Shown here in pieces: positions 11,839 through 24,332 of a stretch of 64,000 bases of DNA. The DNA comes from Monomorium pharaonis. Taxonomy: Eukaryota > Arthropoda > Insecta > Hymenoptera > Formicidae. A model generated the notes under the pieces. It searched no databases. It was given only the letters and a program-made list of their open reading frames with translations, and was not told the DNA's origin. The first letter of the stretch is position 1. Every line of letters begins with the position of its first letter. The translations under genes and the position numbers were made by a program. The stretch spans positions 20,974,774 through 21,038,773 of the forward strand of contig NC_050468.1 of NCBI RefSeq assembly GCF_013373865.1, written 5' to 3'.

Positions 11839-12043
11839 TAATATATATAATATATTAATCTATTAATATATATTCTATTAATATTTTTCTGTTAATATAT
11901 ATAATAAGATAAATTATATGCTATATAATGTGATATAAACTAATAATATATGGGAAATTCAAGAAGTCTAAAATATATAAAAAATATATTTAATTATTTT
12001 CAGTTTGCAATCCTAATATAATAATCTATTAATATAAAATGTA

Positions 12044-12294
12044 TACGGAAAAAGAGAACTACCACAACAAATTTAGTTATAAATATAGACAGTTTACATT
12101 TTTTTGTAATAAAATCTATAATTTTGCAATTACAGCAAAACCTTTTTGTAACTGTTACTAAATGCCAAAAGATTTAGCAACATTTTAGCAAAAGATTTTG
12201 TTACTACTGCAAAATTATAGTTTTTATTACAAGAAATGTTAGCTATCTATATTTATGACTAAATTTGTTATAGTAATTACTTCTTTTTTCCGTA
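12044..12294. mobile_element. Palindromic MITE with TA target duplication, nested in the 10-kb element
   Basis: Arms of about 90 bp (from CGGAAAAAGAGAACTACCAC on the left, matched by the reverse complement of the right end TTACTTCTTTTTTCCG) surround a short loop. The ends are flanked by TA on both sides, which is typical of the Tc1/mariner group. It lies downstream of the SAM gene stop codon, inside the big element's inverted repeats. Confidence 0.7.
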
Positions 12295-12491
12295 CATTAA
12301 TCAATAAGTGAATTTTTCACTGAATAAATCAGTATGCTTTTTTTTACTGATCTCTTCAGCATTCCATTGAGGTTTCACTAATTTAATAGTTAAATTACAC
12401 TGATTGCCAGTGGCATACTTTTGGCTGGTAATTTCAGTGAATATTCACTGGGAATTAGTGACTATTCACTAATTCAGATTTAGAGAGTACT

Positions 12492-15116
12492 ATTCATATA
12501 ATGAACGATATATTTCTTTCTTGATAAACATTTATAGAACATCCTTACGTGACCACATTTGATAATTTAATTATCTATTTTTATTAATCCAGAGTCCCTT
12601 TTTATATTAATCTCAGAAACACACAATTTCTAAAAGACATCGAAAAGAAAACAGTCTATTAATTCTAGAAACAGAAAATGTAAAAAATGTGTTTTTTTTA
12701 GATCCCGTTTTATTAATTTTAATTTAATTTTAACTTTTTAAGTACAACCTCTAGAAGAAAGCCAAAGAAGAGAAAATGTTTTTGCGATTTCTTAAAATCA
12801 TTTTCTATTTGACCAAAATTGTGATAAAACAACATATTTTATATTATATTATATTTTACATTGGAACGTTAAAATTATTTACTTTGAAATAATTCCAAGT
12901 GGTTTTTTTTTACTTTATAATGTTGTAGTTAATAATGTAAAAAATAAAAAAGTTCTATAACCATCCGCGACTTTATAATTAACAATTAAACGTAAGCTGA
13001 ATTTTGACATCTTTAAACGTCACCAGTCCTTTTAATTTGTTTTTCTTTTATACAAAAAAAATTATTATGTAAATTATTAATTAATATAATTATTTATAAC
13101 AATTAATGGTAAGATTTAGCAATGTTCTTTTTATGTCAAAAATGTTTTTTTTATCTTTTTTTTAAAATTGTTTTTTTATACTGATCTTGGTTTAATCATG
13201 ACATTAATACATTTATCTCCAACGGAATAAAAACGTGTAGTATAAAAAGAAAAAAACAATTGCGTGCAAAGCACTTATTGATTCTTAGAATTTGTTCAAC
13301 TATAAGTTGAAATGTTGTAATCATGAATATGTAAATGCATGTTAAGATAAATTATTTTACATAACACATTTTAAAATCTATTAGTTGTAGCTTATAATTG
13401 TTTTCAATATTTTTCCGGTACTTACCATTACGTTAATGTTAATATAAAATAGCTTAGAATAGAGTAAATATAAACAAGACCCATCATGAAGAAAGTATTC
13501 CACTCCAGCAGACAACACTTTTTAAACATTTTTAAAATATTTATTTTTAATTATTCTTACATTATTTTTTGGTTAATTAATATTTATTAAACATTTGTTT
13601 TATATATACATTACTTATATATTTAAGATAATGATGTACAAGAAAATGTTTATAAAATGTTTATTTAACGTTTATTTTACATTAAAATAAATTGTTTAAA
13701 ACAATATTTTTAAAAACATTTATTTAAGTCCAGCGAGAAAACCAATCAGCATCGCAAAAAACTTTCAACAATAAAATCAGTAACATTCTCTTTTTAAGAG
13801 TGGATTATTAACTTTTTATTAATTATTAATTATTATTAATATTATTTTAAGTAAACCCTTTATCTTTTATTATGTATTCTAGCTTGAAAGCTTTCCAAAA
13901 CTATTGATAAGTATTTTTTTGTTGAGTACTCGAAAAAAAATAGTCCATGTCTGTTTATGTAAAAAAAGCTAAAGTTATATATATAGTTATACATGATTTT
14001 ATATGGTATTGTGTATGATTATGTATGGTTATATATAGGAATTATATATAATATTATATATAATTATATACAATTATATACGATTATTATATACAATTTT
14101 ATCAAAGCATAAGTAAAACTTTTAGTTTTGTATATGCTTAGATATGGTGTTCATTTCGGATCATAAAAAATGGTATTAAATACCTTAATTGAAATATAAT
14201 ACAACTAGTGGTAAATTCCAGATATTGGAGTTTGAACAAGTATTCGTTAATATCTTTTAATTTTTATCTAAAATTTTGACAGTGTATTTTTGAAATGTTC
14301 TACAATCAAAATATATAATAAAAAAACGATTTTTTGAAAATTTTGCACTAGAATGTATCCTTAAGTAATTTTAATAATAATGCTGTCTTAATATTAGTAA
14401 AATATTTTAAAAACATACGTTTTTTAAATCTTATTAAACGTTGTAACATAACGTTTGATACATATTTTTGATACATATTACTTAAGATGGTTCTCCACTT
14501 ACAATAACATCTAAAAGTATACTGCTCTTCAGCAGCTGTGTTTCTGCGCAGGCTTTTTTCTTTTCTTACCAAGAAATTTTTTTTAACGATCAGTGATTCT
14601 GGGGTTAAAAAACCACTATTTTTTTCGGGCACACTGCCAGGACTTCTCGGGATACAGGTCACTCACACGTCGAGTTAAAAGTTTACCAAAGTACAGTATA
14701 TTTTCCTTTACTTTTAGAAAGGATTTCTTTATTACAATTAACAACTTGCACGGTTATTGTTTCGTTTACAAAGTACTGGTTCACAATTAGTACGCGGTAT
14801 TCTGTACTTCACTGATCTGGCTCTTTTCTCGCATTCTTTTTATATCCAATAACGAAGGTCATCAGTATATATGTATTTTAGGCCAATGTTTACCAACATA
14901 ATCTTCTCGGTTCAACTTGATTTTATCTATCTTTTTCTAATTTGTGTAATTAGAATGAGATAACAAGTAAGTTGCAAGAATGAAGTTTATTTTTACGTAA
15001 GAATTTAGAATCTTAATTTATTAGCATTGATCAAAATTCTACTGTTGAAATAGCAAGTTTTGATGTCTTCAATTGAGATTTATTATTGTAAGAAGTTTTG
15101 ACATCGACAACGGATG
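12492..15116. other. AT-rich intergenic region
   Basis: No gene is supported. There is an AT-rich TATATA/ATTATATA zone at 13975-14110. Open frames at 14348-14662 (minus) and 14593-14790 (plus) overlap on opposite strands and show no recognisable domain. Confidence 0.45.
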
Positions 15117-15160
15117 TGTGTGCGCGCGCGCGTGTGTGTGTGTGTGTGTGTGTGTGTGCG
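15117..15160. repeat. (GC)/(GT)n microsatellite
   Basis: A run of GTGTGCGCGCGCGCG followed by GT repeats. Confidence 0.9.
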
Positions 15161-15790
15161 CTCGGTAGTTGATCCGGTGCAAAAGACGAAGTTACTCAAT
15201 ACGTGGCCTAAGGGCTAATGTCACCAATCACGGTTAGACGAACCGATGATCAAAATTATCACAAGGCCAACAGATATGAATACTTTTGTTACGTACACAT
15301 GAACGTATTAACCCTCTACAATGGAGAGTCGTAGGCAGTAGTCGTAGAAAATATTTTCATTTTGTACTACCTTACTGCTTACGGCCTACAGCAGACATTG
15401 GCTCAATAGCCAATTCGGTGCGTGCTTACGATGAGCGTTCGGGCGTTCTGGATTAGTTTTTGGTCACCTCTCTATGATAACTGGCTTGTATGTTACTGCT
15501 ACGTAGTCTGCATTATAGACAGCACGGCCGTAGATTTAGTGCTGTTACGGCTAAAACATTCCATTGTAGATGGCCCTTTAAGGATCAAATAGACTTTTTC
15601 TATGCAATTTTCATCGCCATAATTTTTTACATTAAAGCGAAAAAAATTGTATTAACGTCATTCCTTATATTTTCGAGATTGCTCTTTCAGATGCAGTCGT
15701 CAGAATTTTGAAAATTCCATTTGTTTAAATGTTACAAATGTTACCTTGTTCTCCATCGCGCTTGCGCTTCCGTTATATCCACGCGTAAAA
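15161..15790. other. Non-coding stretch next to the retroelement remains
   Basis: No gene seen. It contains ACAATGGAGAGTCGTAGGCA near 15339, with partly complementary CATTGTAGATGGCCC near 15563, which may be fragments of retroelement ends. Confidence 0.3.
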
Positions 15791-16786
15791 CAATTGTTCT
15801 CCAGTTGTCAGATCCTTCATTAACAAAATTATTGTCATAATTATTTGAATCTTCACGTTCTTTTAGTACCTTGAGTCGTCTCTGATATGTCTGTTAATAA
15901 AATCTATTGGATAACACTTGTTTAATAAAAGTTTTTTAACAATTTCAATGTTAGGTTTATAAAAGCGTTGGTCTGACAATAAAATTGCTTGGTCTACCAA
16001 ATTCACTATCGTATTAATTTTATACATCTTAGGATGAGACAAGAAAAAATTTGTGTACCTGCCAAAAAACGTGGGTTTTTGATACCAATTGTTTATTAAA
16101 TTATAATCGTCCCTAATTATTGAAACATTAAGAAAATTTAAGGAGTTGTTGTTTTCAATTTCTCTCATATGTGAATCTTAATCTCGGATGGTAATTATTA
16201 AACGTTTCTAACATATAAAATCTAGTTCGGTCAATAGAAAACAATCGTGAAAATGTAGCGGTATCCATATAGCGGTAATAAACATGCGGTTTAAAATTTA
16301 GTTTATTTAAGCATGATGTTTCCAAATCGTCCATGACAATATTAGCTAAAATTAGAAAAAGGAAGAAACTCATTAAACTGCCGAAGATTTGCTCGTAAAA
16401 TGTTTCATTGAATGAGAAACTGGTAGAACTTAATATGACGCCAATTGCGTGTAAAAATTGTGACAGACTTAAATTAGTGGCTTTTGAAATTTATTTATTT
16501 CACCTTATTTCAATGCCTTCAAGGACAAGCTTTTTAGGAATGTTAGTGAACAGAGCATTAACCTCCAGAGAAACAAGTCTCTCATCCGCTTTGCTATTTT
16601 TATCATTGATTAAATTTCGCAAACGCACAACTATCCTTGATGTTAAATTAGATTCAGGTTCCTCTAAGTCTTCTTTGAGAATGCCATGCAAATATCTCGC
16701 TATATTATACATAGGATTACCTATCGATGAGACGATAATACGTAGAGGAAAACCAGACTTGTGGATCTTCGGCAGTCCATAGCATC
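15791..16786 (-). pseudogene. Penelope-like element reverse transcriptase, degraded
   Basis: Read on the minus strand from 16785 downward, the translation shows Penelope-type RT blocks in order: YGLPKIHKSGFPLRIIVSS; MYNIARYLHGIL; SLEVNALFTNIPK (usually LD in place of LE); ILANIVMDDLE; YRYMDTATF, where the active-site YxDD is spoiled to YMDT; then SLNFLNVSIIRDDYNL, WYQKPTFFGRYTN, NTIVNLVDQAILLSD and a C-terminal linker. The frame is broken into at least three pieces (about 16712-16500, 16373-16155 and 16168-15863), so it cannot be active. The 5' part of the element is missing. The endonuclease part expected further along the minus strand is absent; a matching piece lies inverted at 16787-17330. 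Confidence 0.8.
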
Positions 16787-17330
16787 TTTATTAACAGACA
16801 TAAAAGACTCAAGGTATATACTAAAAGAACGAGTGGATTTAAATAATTATGACATTAATTTTTTAATGAAGGATCTGACAATCAGAGAACAATTGTTTTA
16901 TCATATAGTAAACGTGTAAGCGAGGATTTGAGACGTATACTCAATAAATACGTGGATGTACGCTTCACAATACCGAAAAAGTTAGATTGCGTAATAAAAA
17001 AAGGAAAAAATACAATCAAAGATGGTATGTCGATCGAACTTGTCTATAAAATTAATTGTCATGACTGTAATCTTTCATACATAGGACAGACCAAATGACA
17101 CCTAAAGACAAGAATTAAAGAACATCAACAAAATATAAAAAGTTCGTCTTCACACCATACAGTTGTTACCAACCACCGATTATCCACCAATCATAAATTT
17201 GAATGGTCTAAACCTAATATTATACATAAGGAAAAACACAAAAGAAAAAAAGATCGCGAAAATGTTTTTCATTAAAAAATTCAATAATAATATTAATTTT
17301 AAAAAAAAGATACTGACAATCTTAACATAT
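16787..17330 (+). pseudogene. Penelope-like element GIY-YIG endonuclease fragment, inverted relative to the RT
   Basis: The plus-strand translation gives a linker (KRVSEDLRRILNKYVDVRF, then DGMSIELVYKINCHDC) followed by LSYIGQTK, the Penelope form of the GIY-YIG motif, then a TGA stop (about 17096) where an Arg codon is usual, and then HLKTRIKEHQQNIK. The first 80 bases or so (from TTATTAACAGACATA) are an inverted near-copy of 15800-15890 in the RT fragment, so this is a second, oppositely oriented copy or an inversion product. No full frame remains. Confidence 0.75.
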
Positions 17331-19493
17331 TGTATGACATAATTATACGTATAGTTTAGTTACTTTTGACTAGTTATATAATTTTTGGACCAATCTTATC
17401 TTATGTTTTTAAACTTGACTTTCACATTTCCAACGATCTTTTCTTTCGACTGACAAAGGTTGCTGAGTACAGACGTGCCTTCTAACACGTCTCTCGAAAC
17501 GATATTAAAGAGATTTCTGTTACAAACATAGATGGATAGATATTCAATGTAACTTATTGCAATTTATATGAGGTGATGATTATTTTTATTCATCTTACTG
17601 ATTTTTTCAAAAATTGCGATGTTGAGACGATGTTTTTATAGTATAATTGTTTCCCATGTAATTGTAGATTCACTTGAAAAGAGCCAGAAATCGTCTGACC
17701 AAAACATTGTGCTGTCATTAATAAATTATTGCCAGATTAGTCACTGTCAACGAGTTTTATTACTGTATATTAACAAATGTCGCCTGTCCTAAACGGTCCA
17801 TAAAATTTTTTTTGTTAATTTAACATATGAACACTTTTGTTATTTATTAACATATTAAGCATATGTTAAAAAGTAATATAAATATTATGTTATATTTTAA
17901 CATAAAAATAAATATAAATTTTATAATTTAACATCATTTTTATGTAACAATTTAATGAGAAAATTATGTCAAATTAACACATGTAACATGCTACTTCAAC
18001 ACTATTACAATATTAACGTAACATATTATAAGATCACGTCAAGAGATAACAGTCGTTCTCATATTATATTATAGAATAAATTCAACATTGTTTTGTCAAC
18101 AGATTTCAACAGATAAATTCTATCACTGATGACGAGGAACATATTTTTTGTGTAAAATTAAAAATAGATGCACATTGTGTTATTTTTACACTTTTTTCAG
18201 TAATTCTAATACTTAACACTTCACTTGAATTAACACAACAGTAATATGTTAAGTAACACACAAATGTGTTAAATTTTTTCATAAAAATTTTGACAAGGAC
18301 CGATTTTAACGTAAATTCGAAATGTTTTTTACTGTGAACATGTGACGTCATGTGTATGCATTATGTGACGTCATTCATCATCTTACCCGCAATCATAGCA
18401 TTTACTTATTTATTTAATAAAAATGTTATATTGCGGGAAAAAAAAAATATGAATGCATTAGTATGTGCGTTTTTACCTAGACTATATCATGATTTTATTA
18501 AAAGATCGAAAGTATTTACTATAATTACATTATTCCCTATAAACAAGTGCCAAAAAATGGGTGTACCTAAGACACATTTCTTATTATATTATCCACTTTT
18601 GTGAACCGATTGAAACCAAACTACAACAGATAATCCATTATTATCTAAAGCCCTTAATGAGCTCTTGATAAAATTTCTTATTAGCTTAAAAAAATTAGCA
18701 ATTCGTCATCTTATCCCTCTTTCCCCTACGTATATGGTTTTCTTCATTACACCTTTGTTGTATAATATTAACTGTCGTATTATTTTAACAAACATAAAAA
18801 TTTTTTTAACGGACTTTCTCAGTTATTGTGTGTCGGGTCTTTCAACCTTTATAACATTAGCATACATTAACTGAGAATTTTTAGTTAAAAACCGTTTTAG
18901 TATTTTTGACCATCCTCAGGGTACAAATAAATTTCTGCGCAGTTTCGAACTTAAGGAGGCCAAAAACATTGTATCAAAATGTTTATACGTTTACTTAAAG
19001 AGTTAGACCACTGCAAAATTTTTAAAAGATCAAAAATTCTTTTTGCTAAAAACCTACTTTAGGATATCAGAAATAGTACTCAAATGGCCCCAATGCAAAA
19101 AAAAAATTTATGATGTTTATAAGAGGCCGTATTGCCGAGCGCCTCGAAGCGCGCTCGAGCGATCTCGAGCGATCTCTCACTGACGAACAGGGCAAAACAG
19201 ACTTGTAGAGACTTCAGATCACTAAGGAAAGAAGATAAGGACACAAATGTCAATCTAGAAGGGCAATTATATGATGCCGGAATAACAGATTAGTGGTAAA
19301 TTAAAAATTTATTTTATTTTAAAAAATATCGTTACTTAAAACTTTAAACGCGTTTTTCTCAAAACTGATTTTTAAATCGACTAGCAGCAGAACTCAAACA
19401 CTTTTGAACCAATTTACTTCAAATTTTAACAGTACCTTAACAATGCAAAACTAAATTATCTACAGAAGTACACATGGACTTAAGGTTCTTAAG
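17331..19493. other. AT-rich region without a recognisable gene
   Basis: Only short open frames (18106-18351 minus, 18350-18604 plus, 18665-18874 plus) with no domain features. TTAACATA-type words recur at 17815-18030. A more GC-rich patch with repeated GCGATCTCGAGC-like words lies near 19140-19180. Confidence 0.4.
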
Positions 19494-19601
19494 AAATTAC
19501 AAGTATTCAAATGCTTACTATTTTTTAAAAAATAAATATTTTTTAATATAAAGAATATTTATTTTTGAAAAAAATAATAAGCATTTGAATACTTGTAATT
19601 T
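19494..19601. repeat. Near-perfect inverted repeat (hairpin)
   Basis: AAATTACAAGTATTCAAATG at 19494 is matched by its reverse complement ending near 19601. Each arm is about 48 bp with an AT-rich loop. It may be the core of a MITE. Confidence 0.6.
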
Positions 19602-20640
19602 CATGTAGATAATAAAGATTTTTTTTATTTGACGACTTCTACCGCTAGCCGCGGAGTGCACTCTGTGGGACTACAGCTGCTATAAAAAATAAATGAAATT
19701 AAACAAATTTTTTATATACTTTAAAACATGTAAAATGAAACTTATTAATTTGATTTTATATTTACTTTATTCTTAACCTTTTTCTTTAAAAAAATTTTTT
19801 AATTACGTAATTTTTTAGGCTTTAAGGTAAAAATTTAAATTATCACAACAAATTGATCTATCTTTTAAAAAAAAGTATTAAAAGACGCAAAATATAAGCA
19901 TCCAGAAAATACTATTAAAAAAAGAATTCTTGAACTATTTTAATTTAATACTACAAACTGTATACTATAACAAAATAACATTTTTCTAAATATAAAAAAT
20001 TTATTGTTTTCTATAAAAGTAATGATATCAAGAAAATGCGCCAAATATAAGAATAAATATTTACACGGACTGTTGTGCCTTTTGAGCGCAATGTAAAGAT
20101 TACATAGGTTTCTTCAGCCTTGATGAAAAAGGTTGGAACCAAAAGAAGGAAGAGCAGCTCGAAGGTGGAATCGAGAAATTGATCCACGTTGTTTATTATT
20201 TTTACATAGTTTTATTTTGCACTTACATGTACAGGTAGTTGCAGATTAATCAATCCTTCGTATCAGTTTTTGCAACGTGATAGTGCCGTTGACTGGATAA
20301 TGACACGTACTTGTTTGTTGTCTCGCAGATTATATTGAGCGATTGTCTGCTGAAGCACTATTGTCAAATCAAAATGTTGCACGAGTTTCGAGCAGTGCTT
20401 CGTGAAAGCACTTTATGTAGGTTTCTTACTTTCGAGTAGTTTGACACATATCAGAAATATATTATAGAGACAACTTGCAATTTTTATTGATGGCTATGCA
20501 GACAATTGCTCAATATCGTAAGCCCGAATTTCGAGAGTTTCACGTTCAATCACAAGTCGTTTCTATACTTTCGATATACGTGTAGTAAAGATAGTTATTA
20601 TGAATCAAAGTTGGCATTGTTGCTTAGGTATCATGAAATG
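19602..20640. other. Intergenic sequence, nothing identified
   Basis: No open frame or repeat that I can name. Base composition is slightly less AT-rich at 20050-20600 than in the surroundings. Confidence 0.35.
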
Positions 20641-20790
20641 TACATATGTGTGTGTGTGTGTGTGTAACATTTATATCTACACATACATATACATATATAT
20701 AGTAAATATACGTATACAATATATATAGATATATTGTATATATGTAATATATATATATATATGTATATATATATTATGTATACAATATAT
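20641..20790. repeat. TG and TA microsatellites
   Basis: A (TG)n tract at about 20645-20665 and TATATA-rich sequence to 20790, immediately left of the fold-back element, whose TA target site is in this tract. The minus-strand open frame here is a repeat translation. Confidence 0.8.
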
Positions 20791-20791
20791 A

Positions 20792-22094
20792 CACTGGCGC
20801 AAAAAAAACGAGACAAAAGTTTTAACCAATTTTTAGGCAATCTTCAAAGTGATGCAACTTTTCGAAAAATCATCTAAATTACATGTATTTTTTTTAAATT
20901 AAAGAGCAAAGCTCTATATACTTTGAGAATCCCTAGGCAAAAGTTTGATTTGTTAAGTGCGAACCTTTTGTATCGCATGAAAACCAAACATGTTTTTTTA
21001 ATTGAAAAAAGTAAAAGTTTATTATCATTTTTCACAAGTTTCTCGTTAAAATCTGGCCAATATTAATCCAGATTCTTGAAGTTTATTCTTTTCTAAGCAA
21101 TTTTAAAAAAATACATGTCGATACGATGTTTTTTGTTGATTGCACACGAGTTTGAAATTTGCACTGCATTTTAGGGTATTTTAGCGAATAAATACGGTGT
21201 ATTTTTTGAATATCATGAATTTTGAGTATCAATATGATATTGCACATTGATTTTATTCGTGTTTAACTCAATCATATCGCTGTCATCAAAGTAACCCGAT
21301 GTGCAACACGTGGAGAATGACGGTCGGATTTTGTACATTATGTGGTCCTGAAAAGGCTGATTTTTTAAAATAAAATTTGAACTTTTATTTTTTATGTATG
21401 AGTATGTGTATATGTATGTTTACGTGTATGTGTGGGTTTATGTGTATAGATGAATGTGATCTTCTGTTGACTTCAGTGAAATTGATGCGTCAGCTATCCG
21501 TTATATTCAAATCAGTAAGTATAAATTTCCACCGATAAATTTCAGAGTCATGATGTACAAAATCCGACCGTCATTCTCCACGTGGTGCACATCGAGTCAC
21601 TTTGATGACGCAGTGTGATTGAGTTAAACATGAATAAAATTAATGTGCAATATCATATTGATACTTAAAATTCATGATATTTAAAAAATACCGTATATAT
21701 TCGCTAAAATATCCTAAAATGCAATGCAAATTTTAAACTTGTGCGCTATCAACAAAAAACATCGTATTGACATGTATTTTTTTTTAATTGCTTAGAAAAG
21801 AATGAACTTTAAGAATCTGGATTAATATTAGCCAGATTTTAACGAGAAACTTGTAAAAAATGATAACAAACTTTTACTTTTTTCAATTAAAAAAAACATG
21901 TTTGGTTTTCATGCAATACAAAAGGTTCACACTTAACAAATCAAACTTTCGCCTAGGGATTCTCAAAGTAGAGTCTTTGCCCTTTAATTAAAAAAAAAGT
22001 ATATGTAATTTGAATGATTTTTCGCAAAGTTGTATCACTTTAAAGATTACCTATTCGGGCAAAATTTTTATCTCGTTTTTTTTTTGTGCCAGTC
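20792..22094. mobile_element. 1.3-kb fold-back element with long inverted repeats
   Basis: The left end CACTGGCGCAAAAAAAACGA and the right end (minus strand: GACTGGCACAAAAAAAAAAC) begin inverted arms of about 550-600 bp that match almost throughout. Examples: ACCAAACATGTTTTTTTAAT near 20985 has its complement at about 21885-21910, and ACGTGGAGAATGACGGTCGG near 21309 has its complement near 21565. The unpaired centre is about 21360-21530. The flanks are TATA on both sides, consistent with a TA duplication. No coding frame. It looks like a non-autonomous Tc1/mariner-type fold-back element. Confidence 0.78.
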
Positions 22095-23862
22095 TATATA
22101 CAATATCACCATATTGTGTTCGTAATTTTTATTTTAAAAAAATATACCAGTGCCTAATAAAAAATAGATTTGTCTGAACAATCCAACTATAAAATTCGTA
22201 CCTTTATTTAAAAATATCTTTACTTTTAAGCGAAGAAATCTAAATTCTTTCTTGTTTTTTCTCAAAACCTCCCGTATATTAAGTTTCTGTCATTTTTATT
22301 TCTAAAAATATTAATTTCCAATAAAAACACACTTATATATCTTTAATTTAACACTATAATTTAGATTTAAATAAATGTTTTATCACATTTACATTTTGGT
22401 AAAAATTTTAACCAAGATCTTACATTGACCAGCAGCCATACTGTCAATTCAGGAGCTAGTATGGCATGCTAGTAAGGACCACGTACCAAATTGTCATGTT
22501 TTGCTTGCTGACGCCACGACTTTGAAATAAATTTTGCGTAATGCTGGCATGGCACTAATACGGTTCTGTTAACTCTTCGTTGTTATAAATTAAAGTTTGA
22601 AATTTTTAATATTTTTCTTTATAAGGATCATAACTGCAGCACCTGTTGTAAGATTCTTCAATAACAATTAGTTCTTGTCTTTCATTTCCAGTAGGATCTA
22701 AATATGTATAAAAGAATTTTACAAACAGTTGCAGAACTGGTTTTTTTACACAGTTTATATCTCTATAAGTACTAGCAATCGTTTTAATATTGAGACAACG
22801 AAGATTGCATTCACTTTGGCGTTTGCTGTAAACTTTATTTTATGCTTGTTGTTTACCAAATGTCAAACGCTAGCGACATGAGCATCACTTAATTAACTAA
22901 AATTTCTCGTGTAAGCAAATTATGTTCATCTAACGCTATATAATTTTATTCTAGAAAAAATAAAGATATTTTCAAAAAAGAATATTCGGTTTTTCGTGTA
23001 TATCTTTATTAACTTTCCAATTCCGTGGAATTATTCTCAAGTAATTTTTTATTTTCGGAATGTTACTGAAATGAGATTACACAGCGCATAAACATAAATT
23101 GTTTACATGAAAAATTTTATATAGTTTTATCAGAGATATGTTAAGTTAAGAAAAAAATTAACATTTTATTGCTCGGGCATAACTGATTTGTGTTGCGTTA
23201 CAAAAATAATTTAAGTTCAAATTGGGAAAAATAATCAACTAATTGTAAGTTATCAAATGTGTCAAATTATTAAGTAATGATAATTCCTTAAATGTATGTT
23301 TGAAGAAAAACTATATTGCCTATTGTGAACTAGCTACCGTAAGTCAAAAATCAAAATACAAATATATTATAATTAATAAAAGCCAAAAATTAACTTACTC
23401 TGATTGCAAAAAAATATTAGATGATTTTTGGAATATGCTCAATTAATTTGTCAACGTATCTCACAAACTAATATGTTTTATGCCTGAGTAAGCTTTATAA
23501 ATAAATCTAATTATCTATATGTTATGATTATAAGCAATTAATTTATTGTTATAATAAAAATTGCTAATGTATACGGTTTTATTTACTAGCAAAAGTATAC
23601 TATTATATGTCTAATGTTTCATAGAAATTTTAATTTATTCGATTAATTTGCGCAGAAAATTACGTTGTTGTATTAATAATTTTATTATTTTAATAAATAT
23701 AATTAATTATAATTTCCTACTTTATTTAGCTGAAACTTTACTATTTTAACTCAGAAAACTAGTTAAAAATAAATCAATATTATAGCCACAGATCTACTGA
23801 ATCAGTAAAGTACTTGCATTAGTAATTTTAACAAACAATTTTTTCTCTTATGTTTTTGTATC
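22095..23862. other. AT-rich intergenic region
   Basis: No gene supported and no long open frame. An isolated, less AT-rich patch near 22430-22570 with GCTAGTATGGCATGCTAGTA may be repeat-derived. Confidence 0.4.
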
Positions 23863-24332
23863 TGTGTCTCCAGTGGCGCCGACTTGGAAAACTTTTTGAG
23901 GGGGCAAGAAGAAAATTTCTAACGACCTTTTTTTTAGGCTAGAGAGATAAAAGTTAAAAACATTTTTACATATTACATTATATCTTATCAAAAATTGGAA
24001 AGTTCCCTAGCATTTTACAAACAGCCCGCAAGAATGATGCCGTAGATTCTAAAATAGCTTCAAATATAAGTATGCTTCATATATAAGTATGTGAGCTTTA
24101 ATATCTTATACACTTACATATATTTTTATTTACATTGCACAAAATTGAGAAAGTTTATTTCAAATATTCAAGAAAGAAAGCTTATTTTCCTTATTTTTAG
24201 TTGGTAGTCTGATACGAGCTTAAGTTGTGCGCGCGGTTTCTTAAAAAAAAACTTTTTCAAAAAGATAAAAATTATTGGGTGGGCCAAAAGTGCTCTGCCC
24301 CCCCCCCCTAAGTCGGCGCCAGTGTGTGTCTC
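23863..24332. mobile_element. hAT-type non-autonomous element with 8-bp target duplication
   Basis: The element runs 23871-24324 (454 bp). Left end CAGTGGCGCCGACTTGG; right end on the minus strand CACTGGCGCCGACTTAGG. It is flanked by the exact 8-bp direct repeat TGTGTCTC (23863-23870 and 24325-24332). Eight-bp duplications and CAGTGG-like ends are characteristic of the hAT superfamily. The interior has no coding frame and includes G- and C-homopolymer runs just inside the ends. Confidence 0.85.

Larger units (their letters stand above)
2365..12491 (+). mobile_element. Intact CACTA/EnSpm-like DNA transposon (10.1 kb) with ACT target duplication
   Basis: The element runs 2368-12488. The left end is ACTCTCTAAATCTGAATCAG and the right end, on the minus strand, is ACTCTCTAAATCTGAATTAG, so the inverted repeats differ at one base in 20. 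It is flanked by the 3-bp direct repeat ACT (2365-2367 and 12489-12491), the duplication length typical of the CACTA superfamily. Both ends carry clustered CACTGAT/CAGTG subterminal words (2380-2480 and 12300-12480). It encodes a Tnp2-like transposase and a SAM-domain protein, both free of stops and frameshifts once spliced, so the copy looks young and possibly autonomous. Later insertions sit in its left arm (2511-4160) and 3' flank (12044-12294). The ends do not start with canonical CACTA, so the superfamily call rests on the transposase and the 3-bp duplication. Confidence 0.82.

Noticed and set aside
2365..12491. Domesticated host gene instead of a transposon
   Set aside because: Matching inverted ends and an exact 3-bp duplication around both genes favour a mobile copy; conservation data could still reverse this.
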